Shown here in pieces: positions 1 through 10,895 of a DNA stretch of 64,000 nucleotides; the first letter of the stretch is position 1, and every line of letters begins with the position of its first letter. Made by a program: the position numbers and the translations under genes. The notes below the pieces were generated by a model. That model ran no database searches. It saw only the letters and a program-made list of their open reading frames with translations, and was not told the origin of the DNA. This DNA is from Siphonodentalium dalli (Eukaryota > Mollusca > Scaphopoda > Gadilida > Siphonodentaliidae): assembly GCA_032622095.1 (NCBI GenBank), contig CP136065.1, forward strand, positions 155,005,577-155,069,576. Direction: 5' to 3'.

Positions 1-944
1 TTGGTACATTTCCGAAGTTAATAACGGGAGTAGCCATTCGCGTGTGAGCACGGGGTTTCGTCATTTTCCAGAATAAGGTTGGATCGTTGATCGCTGCTAA
101 TTCGACATCTAGTAGAATTTTTCTCTCCTGTGAATTTATAGCGTATCGCATAGCTCTCCGGAAACGGCGTTTTTGAATCCTTGTAGGCAACATATGCATT
201 GGATTTACACTTAGTGGTATCCCTAACAAATCCAACAGGTGCGGGCAGCATTTGCCTCTCTGTGCAAATGTGAGAGCCCTGCATTCCAGTAGGGCTTCGC
301 GTGTGAATAGAACGTCCATGCAACCAAGGCTTGTATAGATGCAACTATTGCCTCATATAGTGCACGGACATCACGCCTTTCCGAGGTCGGATGCATGATA
401 AGTTCAGGGCAACTGTTGTCCAACAGCGAACGATAAACATTTACATCTCCCTTGTACCAACTGTAGAGTCTCCGTGTGTATTGGATGCGATTTGTCATAT
501 ATATATATATATATACGTGTCTAATAGCAGAGAGCACGTCACAGGCAAACGGTTTGAAATGGTTAGTGTGTCGTCATTCAACACTGAACATCCGGTGATA
601 CAACTTAACATACTTTTGTGAATGATAATATGGTATATCGTTGTCAGTTGCGCAACTGCAATATGTAGATAGAATGTGAATTTTGGGCCGGAAGACATAA
701 TGTAGACTGCATAGATGCGCGCTCTAAGTATTGGTGCATCCACACCGAACGATCAGTATGACCAGCAAGAATGTTTTGTCCCCTTGAGTCACAAAGGTGT
801 ACATTTAGATAACACATTATTATGACGGGGTATCTTCAGAGAGTAACGATGTGTAGTTCTCCTGAGAATATAGGCAGTCTTTAAACAGAACGTCACTCCC
901 ACTGGTATTTGGCAGATACACTTATAGCATGTAAACGGGCGATA
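1..944. repeat. Direct duplication, copy 1 (partner 1527-2467)
   Basis: Bases 1-944 recur at 1527-2467, an offset of 1,526. Differences are few: single substitutions, a shorter (AT)n tract in the second copy near 2022-2035, and a 3-base insertion near 2366. The copy at the window edge may continue to the left. Confidence 0.95.
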
Positions 945-974
945 ATTATTGTCGATGGCGTATTGAATCGCCTC

Positions 975-1325
975 TTATATACGAGGAATGATGTCATGGA
1001 ACATCCAACATTCTTTTGGAACCCAAACTGTAGTCCGTGTGGGAAGCGTTGAAGAATTAAGAAATCTGACCATGAGGATGGACTCGAATAACTTGTATAT
1101 TAATGAAAACAGAGTGATAGCACGATATCTATCCGGTATGTCTCGTGGTTTCGGGTCACCTTTGAACAGTGGAATTATAATGCCGCATTTCAATCCATCG
1201 GGAATCCATTCGTGAGTGATCATGGCATTAAAAAGAGTACACAAGATTTTGAACAGACAGTTGGGACCAAACATTAAATGTTCATTAACTACATCGTCTG
1301 GGCCACCGGATTTCTTTTTCTTCAA
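975..1325 (-). pseudogene. Reverse transcriptase N-terminal fragment
   Basis: A fragment of about 115 residues with the conserved start of LINE RT domains: a KSGGPDDVVNEHL block, then LFNAMI, GIIIPLFKGD, YRAITL and LFESIL. In an intact element the palm motifs with the FADD box follow. Here the frame ends near 975, and at about 945 the DNA jumps back into endonuclease sequence because of the internal duplication. It is broken and not an active polymerase. Confidence 0.85.
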
Positions 1326-1428
1326 CAGTCTGATACATGCAATGATGACTTGTCAGTTAACGGCTCACAGAATATCGTACTATTCCAGCTCTGTGACTAT
1401 ACGTTCGTCGCCAGTTTCACGTGGTTTA

Positions 1429-1845
1429 TTACTGATCGTTCGAAGCAGGTATCTCTGTGAGCGCTGGGGTGTACACATGTTCAAAGTATTGTCTCCAGCC
1501 AGACATAATTGAACTGGGTTCGTGGGTTGGTACATTTCCGAAGTTAATAACGGGAGTAGCCATTCGCGTGTGAGCACGGGGTTTCGTCATTTTCCAGAAT
1601 AAGGTTGGATCGTTGATCGCTGCTAATTCGACATCTAGTAGAATTTTTCTCTCCTGTGAATTTATAGCGTATCGCATAGCTCTCCGGAAACGGCGTTTTT
1701 GAATCCTTGTAGGCAACATATGCATTGGATTTACACTTAGTGGTATCCCTAACAAATCCAACAGGTGCGGGCAGCCTTTGCCTCTCTGTGCAAATGTGAG
1801 AGCCCTGCATTCCAGTAGGGCTTCGCGTGTGAATAGAACGTCCAT
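1429..1845 (-). pseudogene. LINE endonuclease-RT linker fragment
   Basis: An open stretch of about 138 residues lies just upstream, in transcription order, of the RT fragment. It is rich in Arg/Lys and aromatics (RRFRRAMRYAINSQERK, then FWKMTKP, then WRQYFEHVY). This matches the region between endonuclease and RT in CR1/jockey-type ORF2, where 'FWK' and 'W..YF..V/LY' blocks are usual. The same region is repeated at 18-344 with only scattered base changes. Product: part of a dead ORF2. Confidence 0.75.
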
Positions 1846-2467
1846 GCAACCAAGGCTTGTATAGATGCAACTATTGCCTCATATAGTGCACGGACATCAC
1901 GCCTTTCCGAGGTCGGATGCATGATAAGTTCAGGGCAACTGTTGTCCAACAGCGAACGATAAACATTTACATGTCCCTTGTACCAACTGTAGAGTCTCCG
2001 TGTGTATTGGATGCGATTTGTCATATATATATATACGTGTCTAATAGCAGAGAGCACGTCACAGGCAAACGGTTTGAAATGGTTAGTGTGTCGTCATTCA
2101 ACACTGAACATCCGGTGATACAACTTAACATACTTTTGTGAATGATAATATGGTATATCGTTGTCAGTTGCGCAACTGCAATATGTAGATAGAATGTGAA
2201 TTTTGGGCCGGAAGACATAATGTAGACTGCATAGATGCGCGCTCTAAGTATTGATGCATCCACACCGAACGATCAGTATGACCAGCAAGAATGTTTTGTC
2301 CCCTTGAGTCACAAAGGTGTACATTTAGATAACACATTATTATGACGGGGTATCTTCAGAGAGTACTAACGATGTGTAGTTCTCCTGAGAATATAGGCAG
2401 TCTTTAAACAGAACGTCACTCCCACTGGTATTTGGCAGATACACTTATAGCATGTAAACGGGCGATG
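1527..2467. repeat. Direct duplication, copy 2 (partner 1-944)
   Basis: Second copy of the LINE segment. The join sequence gtaaacgggcgat is shared by both ends, after which copy 1 continues into RT sequence and copy 2 into further endonuclease sequence. Confidence 0.95.
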
Positions 2468-2570
2468 ATTCTGTGAATTGTAGTTTTACGCGGACGATAA
2501 AGTCACTTGTGATACGTGAATCAATGTCCAAACAGAAGATGTTAATGTCCGATCTTATCAATAATGCGAC
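2020..2570 (-). pseudogene. LINE endonuclease fragment (C-terminal half)
   Basis: Translated by eye on the minus strand, 2510-2580 gives GVALLIRSDINIFCLDIDSR, 2350-2440 gives VYLPNTSGSDVLFKDCLYS, and 2020-2090 gives a VTGCSVLNDDTL...SNRLPVTC ending. These follow the order of LINE AP-endonuclease blocks and end at the SDHxP motif, whose Asp-His is here Asn-Arg. Frames shift between blocks. A duplicate of the part below 2467 is present at 494-944. Confidence 0.75.
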
Positions 2571-3010
2571 ACCTTCTCTTGTGAATGGTGTACCGGTATT
2601 GCATGGTTGAAATAGTTTTACTGAATTGTGACAATGTTCTGAATGGCATATCTCTGATTGTTCAATGCAGTATATTTTCTAAGTATGGTTGCGCCGATTT
2701 AACACCGGTTGCATTCCACAATAACAATTAGTTAATATGTTTCTTCATGTCCATTGCCAATATAATCTGATGTCGGTGGTTCAGAGCGCCATGGTCTAGC
2801 AATGAAAATTTTCGGCCAGAATCCATCTTGTTTCATAAGTTTGACTTCAGTCGATAGAATGTTTACACGAGCAGACATTGTACCCCTCCGGGAGCTATAG
2901 GAAAGATGCGCACAAATGTTTGGTTCAATCCCCTTTTTTGAAGGTAAGTCCACAAAGCCTTCGCTGTACAGTTAGTTGAAATTCTGCCGATAGAATACTT
3001 TCGGGTTCTA

Positions 3011-3388
3011 TTATACGCCGAGCAGGGACCCCCAGAAAACCACTGGAGTCATCAAGTTCACGATTTGTGTCGATATATTCGCGCTCAGTGACGCCTCACA
3101 TGCCATCTTATTGATTAGACCGCGCAGTGTCGTTGATTCACTGGTGGATGATAGTTTCCCGATGATATTGCTAGGTTTGTAACTACCACCCCATGGCGTT
3201 GATGGTTTGGGTGGATTGCATGGAGGCCTCGGGTGAACAGACGTGTTCGCATTCGTTGCTTGTTCTGAACATTTTGTTTTATTCAGATTGCATTGTTCGT
3301 TTGTCAGCTGCTGGGAATATTCATAATCATCGAGATCGTTGATAATTTGGTCGGACCATTGTTGGCACAGGATGTCGACAGATAATTA
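3011..3388 (-). pseudogene. Open frame resembling LINE ORF1 C-terminal region
   Basis: On the minus strand there is an uninterrupted frame of about 125 codons, without an early ATG, closed by TAA at 3011-3013. It is hydrophilic, with a Pro-rich stretch (PRPPCNPPKPSTPWGG) and a Ser/Thr-rich section. Its place just upstream of the endonuclease pieces suggests the ORF1 end or ORF2 leader of the same element. I recognise no domain, so the assignment rests on position. Confidence 0.45.
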
Positions 3389-3540
3389 TTGTCACTACCT
3401 TATATCGTGTATGCTGCAGGACTGAATTTATCACCAACGACCTGTAACAGGTGCGCATGACAGCTACCGGCTTTGTTAGTTACGCGCACCGCGTGTATAC
3501 TAATGTACAAATTCTTGTTTCGCCTGGGCGCTGCCATAAC

Positions 3541-4108
3541 GCTGGTGGTACTATTTATAGAATGTTAATTATTGGGACACATTAAAAGTTGTAGTGCGAC
3601 CCCGAGGCGAGCCGTAATGCGACCCCGAGACCGAACCCGGTAAAAGGTGTAGTTGAGAATTTCAATTTCGTTTATTGGCGTTTACATTATGTCAATAAAT
3701 TTTTGGTTTGTGATAAGCTATGCCAATTACAAATAACAGAAATGAAAAAGATTCTATAATTACAATCATGGGTATATAATATATGATCTTGAGCGCGTTA
3801 CAATTTCTGACTATGGTTTTCTTCTTCCCTCTGTTCTAGAGTACCAGAAAAGTGCGTGGGCGTCTGTGAAGTATATCCCAACTAAATTGGTTCACGATAG
3901 CGTCGTCCAAACGGACAAAGGAATTAGCTCATCGACTCACAGGAGTTTGTCAAAATGATAGTAATAAATAAATAATAATAATAGATATATAACACATATA
4001 TATATGTACCGGTATATAAAGACTAGGATTGTAACTAGAGGGTTAGCGATATGACTAATAATTTTGATTTATCATTATTTGACTCAGAAATAGGAAACGG
4101 TAAACACG
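3541..4108. other. Gene-free stretch
   Basis: AT-rich DNA without a usable reading frame. A short (AT)-rich run lies at 3970-4015. Nothing else is recognisable. Confidence 0.5.
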
Positions 4109-4508
4109 TTAACCCTTTGCCCAACAAACCGGCCAAAACCGGCCAAATAAAGCTTCAACAGCCTAAAATATCTTCGGTCTGTCTCAATAAAACCATACAA
4201 ATATGGATATCATTGGAACCGGCTCCTTGACCACATTGTGATAGTTACAGTTATGCCCTGTGCCAATGCATTCTCTTATATATGCGAGTCGACCATAGGT
4301 CGCCTCGCATATATAAGAGAATGCATTGGCCTAAAAAAAATCGTTTTTTAACACCTTTTACCATTTTTTCTTACATTCTTTAACAATTTTATAATTTTTA
4401 ATGTGTTAAGCCAATGCATTCTCTTATATATGCGAGGCGACCTATGGTCGACTCGCATATATAAGAGAATGCATTGGCACAGGGCCGTTCTGTTGGGTAA
4501 AGGGTTAA
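4109..4508. mobile_element. TTAA-bounded MITE with two 69-nt hairpins
   Basis: It begins TTAACCCTTTGCCCAAC and ends GTTGGGTAAAGGGTTAA, so terminal inverted repeats are framed by TTAA, the target of piggyBac-type transposases. Inside sit two near-perfect 69-nt palindromes (4262-4330 and 4410-4478) in opposite orientation. It has no coding capacity. A piggyBac-mobilised MITE is the best reading. Confidence 0.8.
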
Positions 4509-6490
4509 TAAAATAGAACTCGTCATATGGTTTCGGGGAAACATTACAAGTTCTGCTGTTCCATGCAGGATGCCATAAGTACACTCTGTAAATTAATTCT
4601 CCAAAGGGTAAGTATGAATCACCGAGTCTCTCGGAATGTGCACGTTGAATGGCACACTTGCAGCTAGGTCTCGTTGAAAAGTGCACGGGAATGGGTTCAC
4701 ATGGTTGTAGATATGTCGTCTGATATAAATTTGACTATTTCAAATGTTCACTTTGATTCCCACAATTTAGATATTCAGCAAATATATGGTTGTGATTTTC
4801 ACGAAATCACGAAGTTGGCAATCCGTTGTCCATGCATATTATTGATCTCAGAGCAGACGTCACTTTGGATGGAAATACAATCATATGTGCACGTTTGACA
4901 AAGAAAGTGACGAATGGCATACGTACACATTCTTTGAAAGAATGTATAAGTATGTAATTCGTCACTTTCTGCAAACCATGTTTGCTCCCACTTTTTTTTC
5001 TTCTGGTCAGATTGCATCATTGACCCCCTTTCAGCCTTAATGTATGCGGGTATGATGCATAATGATCGTCGATTGTAACTCTTTGTATACGATTTTACTA
5101 CCGTTTGCGTGGCTCTGACATCTTACTAATAGTTCCCCCGTCCTTTTCTCACAGGTATAATAATTCAATAATGGAAAATAAATTCACCGTTTGCATGAAC
5201 GTTTTAATTTTGTGACGTGGCTTGAAAATTTACATTATTCCAGGTCGTTTTGACACAAGGTACGCTAATCATACGAAACAAACCTTATATGTTAATGCGC
5301 AAATTAACGATTCCTTCATGTAACTTAGTCTTAGAATTATGGAGTATTTAATATTGAGAAATGTGACGGGATATTAAAATTGGACATGCATGGGCCGAAA
5401 TTATAAAAGTTGTAATTTCTTGCAGTATAATTATATGCAACGTCATGGCACATTTGGTGCGCAAAACAAAGTCTGGTATTCGCCCCAACATTAATTAACC
5501 CCTTGTATTAAATCTCGTGTACCCCCCCCCCCCCACCCTGGGTACAATTACAACAACATAATTTTTGTAAAATCATATTTCATGTCTGCAAATACCTTTT
5601 TCTCACGTTTCTGTGAATCGAAATGACATTCTGCCTTGGCGGAGAGGGCAAAAAGATAGAGTTATCCCTCTTATTATACACTCCCAACGTTTCCGCGAGA
5701 GCGCCTGAATTTTCTGTTAAAAAATATCCAGTAAATTTCTCCCGAAAGGTGGTGTTATTATTATAACATACAAATCGAAATAAAATCAACATTAATTGAT
5801 AGAAGCGTTTCACGCCAGCTGTCTTCGATTCATATTTATTATTGTGTATCACGGAAACTATAGAAAACTCGTTAGGGAGTGCCAGATTATCTTTAACCAC
5901 ATACATGCATGATGCATCCCACCTAACCAATACTATAATCGATCTTCGGCTGGCAGCTACTGGGCTGGGAAATCAGTAATTACCCCCACCCAATCGTGAC
6001 ATTCTATTATATAGTAGTGTATATTTTGGTAAACGTGTAAGAAACACTAGAGACAACTCGACATTTTATAAACTTTTAATCTACAATATCTTCAAATGTA
6101 TAAACGTGATAACTATAGCGTTGTATGATGTCTTGACCACACATGCAGTGCTTCTCATTATCATTTTTTATCATAACAAAGGTTCTCGTTACAATTTGAA
6201 GGGGCCTATAGCAAACACTAAATGGATGCTAAAGATGATAAATGTTGCTCCAACGACATGCGCCGTGCGCGTTGCATGCACGAGTTTATAACGTTCGACG
6301 ACGTCGGTATATCATCGACGGTACTGGGCAGCATAACACGATTGATCAATATATCTGCTGTTTTCTATTGTTAAAAAAGTTCTTGTTCTGGCAGATGAGA
6401 CTTTTTTCCCTCATGGAAATAATTTCTGAAAATTGGCCACCAACACAACTGACAAGCTAGAAACACAAGACGCATACCGTTTGGAACAAC
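4509..6490. other. Gene-free stretch with poly-C tract
   Basis: No supportable gene. A poly-C run of 14 lies at about 5522-5535. A local inverted repeat at about 4924-4950 (cattctttgaaagaatg) sits between two further inverted segments (cagacgtcactttg... and ...cgtcactttctg). Confidence 0.5.
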
Positions 6491-6491
6491 G

Positions 6492-6874
6492 TTAAAGAAT
6501 AAAGATACATAATCCATATTAACGCTCCTAAATTACTATTTCTTTGGCTTCGGGGGTAAAAAACTATTTGATTCGAGTCGAGGAACCCACCTATCAAAGC
6601 TCAGAGTTATCAGATATAGATTTTGAAATTTGTTATTTTTCACCACTTGGAATTATTTGGCGGCCTAGCAAATATTCGACGAACCGACCGACATATACTC
6701 TCGATGCCAAATTGCGTTGAAATTTTTTTTATACCATATATTGAGTTGACATTGACAGCGGTTAGCATTATTTTTTGGTAATTAATCGATTCTGATAACT
6801 AAATCGTCTTTTGAGTAAATGTTGTTGGAATATGATGATACGGGGACCATCGAGTCGGATTGTGTACCTTTTAA
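6492..6874. mobile_element. MITE of the TTAAAGGTACTCAATCCGAT family, degraded copy
   Basis: Shares the core 'cctaaattactatttctttggcttc..ggggtaaaaaa' and 'attcgagtcgaggaaccca' with copies near 16.6, 18.0, 33.1 and 37.7 kb. It ends 'gtcggattgtgtaccttttaa', a decayed version of the family TIR. Confidence 0.75.
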
Positions 6875-7527
6875 CTTCACCAATGCGTGGAATTTAGTTA
6901 AAGCACGTGCATCATGGCTCGACATAAACGGTGCTCATAGCTCACCACATTGAAAGCAGATAAGATAAAAAAAATGCACAGATCTACATGTAGCTTACAG
7001 CACATATTATTAAAACACTAGGAGGAAAAGATAGATAGAAACCATGGTTATTATATAGTAGATAGCTTCACGTCGACTGGCTTAAATGTGTGTCGAAATT
7101 AGCACACATATATATATACCTTATGTATATATGATGAGAACATAAATTAAAGTAAGCAATGGGTGTTGATTTGCTTGCGTTCCACGGAGTATGGATCCAG
7201 GTTGGTCTGACATTTTGTGCACATGATTGTGGGACGCGAAAGTGTTCCAGGCCAACTTGCATCCACATACACTACACGGAACGCAACAAAATCAACATCC
7301 ATTTCTTATATTTACACTCAACTTGCAACTCAAAAGAGTATTTGTCGTTCCTTTTTGAACGATATTCTGGTATCGCGTTGCACGCTGCAAGTTGCGTCCA
7401 TACAATATTTATTGTCCCGGGGCGAATTTACGTAGAGTGTTCGTGAATTTATACAGTATGTTGTTCGGCCACTTACAATGTATAAGCCCATAAATGCAAC
7501 AAAAATACGTTGATTGCATACAATCTT
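6875..7527. other. Gene-free stretch
   Basis: No gene seen. The segment 7458-7520 (gttgttcggccacttacaat..., cataaatgcaac) recurs at about 42,192-42,262, so it is part of a dispersed repeat. It also contains a local inverted repeat around 7160-7290 (gttgatttgcttgcgttcc / ggaacgcaacaaaatcaac). Confidence 0.5.
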
Positions 7528-8010
7528 ATATCCCAACATAACGAGTTGAAAATCTTGATATCACATGAACAAAAAAACTAGGGCTGATCCTTATGCCTTT
7601 TTAACAAATCAAAATCCTTAAAAGAAGTTGCAAAATGCATATATTTACAGCGTTTGGCTGAGACGCTTTACAAACGTACTCGACAGTATTGCGTTCTGGG
7701 GCTGGTGACGGAAAATATAGTCCCCAAATTTGGCTCCTTGTTTTTGTGTCTATTTTCGTTACTGCAGCGAAGTTGGATTGTAATTTAACATTAATGAACA
7801 AAGCAATCATTTTGCTTTTTCTGGTGTTGATGTAATGCGCGGCTTTTCGAAATAGTATTAATCTACCTGAATTAAAGTAAAGGCGCGGCGCGGTCATTTT
7901 GTTGGTGCGATGCCAAGTGATATATAGCACGCGCCTATTCATAACTAATGAGAGGTAAGGAAATATGTAATGGCTTTTTAATGATATAATAGGGCTTTCA
8001 TGTGATATAT
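7528..8010. repeat. Dispersed repeat, copy 1
   Basis: Matches 17,156-17,625 in the same orientation at clearly less than full identity. Shared landmarks are 'atcccaacataacgagttga', 'tttttaacaaatcaaaatcc', 'ttttgtgtctatttt' and 'gataatagggctttcatgtgatatata'. No coding capacity is evident and the class is unknown. Confidence 0.8.
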
Positions 8011-9786
8011 AGTTATCTACCTTCTACAAAATTTAAACTGTGTACGGAAGTAAGAGCAATCCTTCAATCCGGCTAAGTGTTGGGTAATCTAAAAAAGGCT
8101 GCCTATATTTAGCTGATGACTAAAATTTTAAATAGACGGAGGGCATATATATAAAACCTAAAATACAAAGTTTAAAGCAACATATTCAAAAAGCTATAAC
8201 AATAAGTAATATAGCACAACGATAGAGAAGAAGTATATAATATTAAAGTAGAAAAATAAATTACATAATAAAATATAAGGCACATTATATACAGAATAAC
8301 ACCACCATTGTAGCTTTTTCAAGCATAAAATATGACAAAACAGCATATAACCCCTACACATTCAAACAAATGTATGATCGAACCAAATAAAGTTACAGAT
8401 TGAGTTTTAACTCGGGTGGCGTGGTGGATAAATGGGTTACTATATATGTCTTCTAATTCACCCACAGCCAGATAGAATACGCCAAGTTATTTCTATTTGA
8501 GAATATTTATCTATGTGAAATTTTGGGGAAAAAATTGCACATGGTCGGCTTCGAGACAGGAAATTGATGCTTTAAAAAAAAAAAATTCGTACCATTTCAG
8601 TTTTGTTATCACATTTTTGGGATGAAATTTGCTAGAAAAAAATTGTCCATAATTGAGTTTTGACAATTTGCATTCTTGTTACTTATTGTCGCCACATCCA
8701 ATGTAACTTTCTAGTTCGAGGGTTTGTCTATTCGGAAATATAGCTATAGGTAAAACTGTACAAACCTGATCGACCACAGTTTACTCTTTTATCAAAAGCA
8801 CCGCCATGCATCTGATTGACACCTAAAATGTGTCATATTGTAATGTCCGTGTTATAAATGAAGCATGTTCAGCCATTGCATCGAAAATGTTACATCAATA
8901 TAGTATACTTCATATAGAGAGATATATGAGTGAGTCGGTAAATACACTTAATACAGTTGCACCGTTACCATCTCAAAGAAACTCTCTCTCTCTGTCTATA
9001 ACCATGTTCACCGGAAATATACTATGAAGATGAAAATGAGATGTGGAGTCAATATATGGTGCTTTGTGCTGAAATGGTCATTCCCAACGAATTTTTGTTT
9101 TGGTGGGTACAATGGGTTCAATTAAAGATATATATAAAGTCTAATTGTTGGGAGGAGATTTTCACTTTGTGGCGAAATCCATCGGAGCAATGCGGGGCCT
9201 CGATAATTTCGTTTATTTTCCAAATAAATTAGGTTATAACTCATCTATCATAATTATTCACAATCAGACAAAATTAATGAAAAAAAAAAATACACCGTTA
9301 TTTGTGAAATGTTTTCGAGATACACATGCAATTTACATACAATATGTAGATCTACAAGTCTTGTTACCCAAGTCACATTTTACCGTCGCCGATGTACAAA
9401 ATAAAAAACAAACGTAGTGAAAATGACCATTTCAGAGTTAATTTCAGTCACACCCCCCCAATGTCCATTAAAACCAACCACAAATTGAGATCCAATGATA
9501 TGTTTATATCATAATACGATCGAATTTGTACCATATGATGACATAATTTCCTCTTGGCGTTTGAGGTGAGAATATCTTACCATATATAAATTGGGAATAC
9601 AATCATATACAGGGAATTGTATAAATATCGCCATACAGAGCCCCAGACAAACATGAGCAGACGACACTCTTCTATATGCTTCTATATATGTGTGTGGCTC
9701 CCTGCAGGGTAATGGATGTTTTTTATTTTATGTCCTAAAAATTGTGAGAAACATTTATTTTAAAAAATCTGATAAAAATTTGTTAG
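8011..9786. other. Gene-free stretch
   Basis: AT-rich DNA with short chance frames only. An A-run lies at 8574-8584. No feature supported. Confidence 0.5.
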
Positions 9787-9855
9787 GCCAATGCATTCTC
9801 TTATATATGCGAGGCGACCTATGGTCGACTCGCATATATAAGAGAGTGCATTGGC
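9787..9855. repeat. 69-nt palindromic hairpin, isolated copy
   Basis: Same palindrome as in the MITE at 4109-4508: arm gccaatgcattctcttatat plus atgcgag, then the mirror arm. One arm carries a single change (gagagtgc). No TTAA TIR was found around it, so it may be a fragment or an independently mobile unit. Confidence 0.85.
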
Positions 9856-10279
9856 ACAGGGTAAAAAAATCCCGACTTACGACTGGATTTGATATGGCGG
9901 GTCACAAATAGTATCGCATATAGAACCTGATCCCAATGGCTTTGCATCGGGATGTTCTATCTGGGTTCGAAAGATTACTCACAAAATTAAAGTATGCATA
10001 GTGAATGCACTTCGGGCAGTAGCGAAGCTGATGTTGGAAAATAACATGTCTGATCTACACATTCTTAATTTAGAGTATATAGAGGTTAGGAAACATAACT
10101 CATACATGCATGGGAATGCCATCACATTCACAAATTCGACACTTGGGCGGTGGAGAAGATGGCCTTGGTGAATATTATACCATGAATTATGTCTGAAATT
10201 CGTTGTTCCCAACCTAGAATTAAAGATGCTCTGTCCGATTTGACACAACATTATTTTAAAATTCCTAAGTCAATTTCCG

Positions 10280-10640
10280 AATATCAGGCAAAAGAAAAAG
10301 GAAAAGTACTTGGCCCCATGCACAAACATCACTCGCTTGGCACAGGCATCGAGAAAATAAATCCACCAATTACCACTTTATGTGAAATGAATCATGGTCG
10401 CTCTTTATCAGAGAGACGATAATTGGAAGTTTTTCTAGCCTGACAAAAAAGTAAAACGTATTAAAATTGCCACGTTTGAACGTCGATAGCTGACTATCAA
10501 AATGTTTTCTCCTGTGCCCATCATCGGCATAGGTACAATCTAATTATTTTCTTGTGTAGTAAACGTACCAATGGTAATATGACAGTGTCAAATCGGAGGG
10601 GAAGCTTTAAGGCCTGACACATTATAACTCATACATTTAA
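10280..10640. repeat. Dispersed repeat, copy 1, next to the NCX stop codon
   Basis: Aligns loosely with 40,625-40,935 (shared: 'tggtcgctctttatcagag'-like, 'gctgacaaaaa.gt.aaaacgta', 'tatcaaaa', 'gtgtcaaat..g'). It directly abuts the NCX stop, so the 3' UTR may include it. Confidence 0.6.
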
Positions 10641-10646
10641 TTGACA

Positions 10647-10895
10647 TTATATAGTCAAGTCCACCTGGATATATTCGTAAGCTTCCATGGCTGACATGAC
10701 GATGTAGAATAACCAGAGTGACAGGAGTATGATAGCTGAGACTATCTTCAATGGTCTGTTTCCTCCCAACTCGGCATTCCCAAAAGCAGAAACATTTCTT
10801 CGAAGGACGAGGAGAGCAATAGCTACAGAAGCACAGCAAGAATACAAGATGACGGAAAATCCTAAAGAGCCAGCCTCAACCTCGAATTCTTCTCC
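10647..10895 (-). CDS. NCX exon 11 (residues 780-861 and stop): last membrane helices
   Basis: 249 nt with stop TAA at 10647-10649, acceptor ctctttcag. It encodes GEEFEVEAGSLGFSV, two hydrophobic helices, the NAELGGNRPLK loop (vertebrate 'ELGGPRTAK') and LFYIVMSAMEAYEYI near the C-terminus. The short tail after the last helix is typical of the family. Confidence 0.95.
   Translation of the reverse strand, partial: GEEFEVEAGSLGFSVILYSCCASVAIALLVLRRNVSAFGNAELGGNRPLKIVSAIILLSLWLFYIVMSAMEAYEYIQVDLTI

Larger units (their letters stand above)
1..3540 (-). mobile_element. Decayed non-LTR (LINE) retrotransposon, minus strand
   Basis: Read on the minus strand from about 3.4 kb leftwards there is an ORF1-like frame, pieces of an AP-type endonuclease, a linker, then the start of a reverse transcriptase. 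The pieces lie in different frames with stops, so the element is inactive. Endonuclease hallmarks are a VYLPNTSGSD stretch (about 2350-2440) and an SNRLPV version of the usual SDHLPV end (about 2050-2080). The RT piece has the GIIIPLFKGD and YRAIT blocks of the RT N-terminus. A segment of about 0.94 kb occurs twice. The window starts inside the second copy, so the rest of the RT may lie outside. This is a CR1/jockey-like layout; I do not assign a clade. Confidence 0.85.

Noticed and set aside
4262-4478. CRISPR-like array or riboswitch from the repeated hairpins
   Set aside because: Animal genome context, only two hairpins in inverted orientation, no regular spacers. MITE structure explains them.
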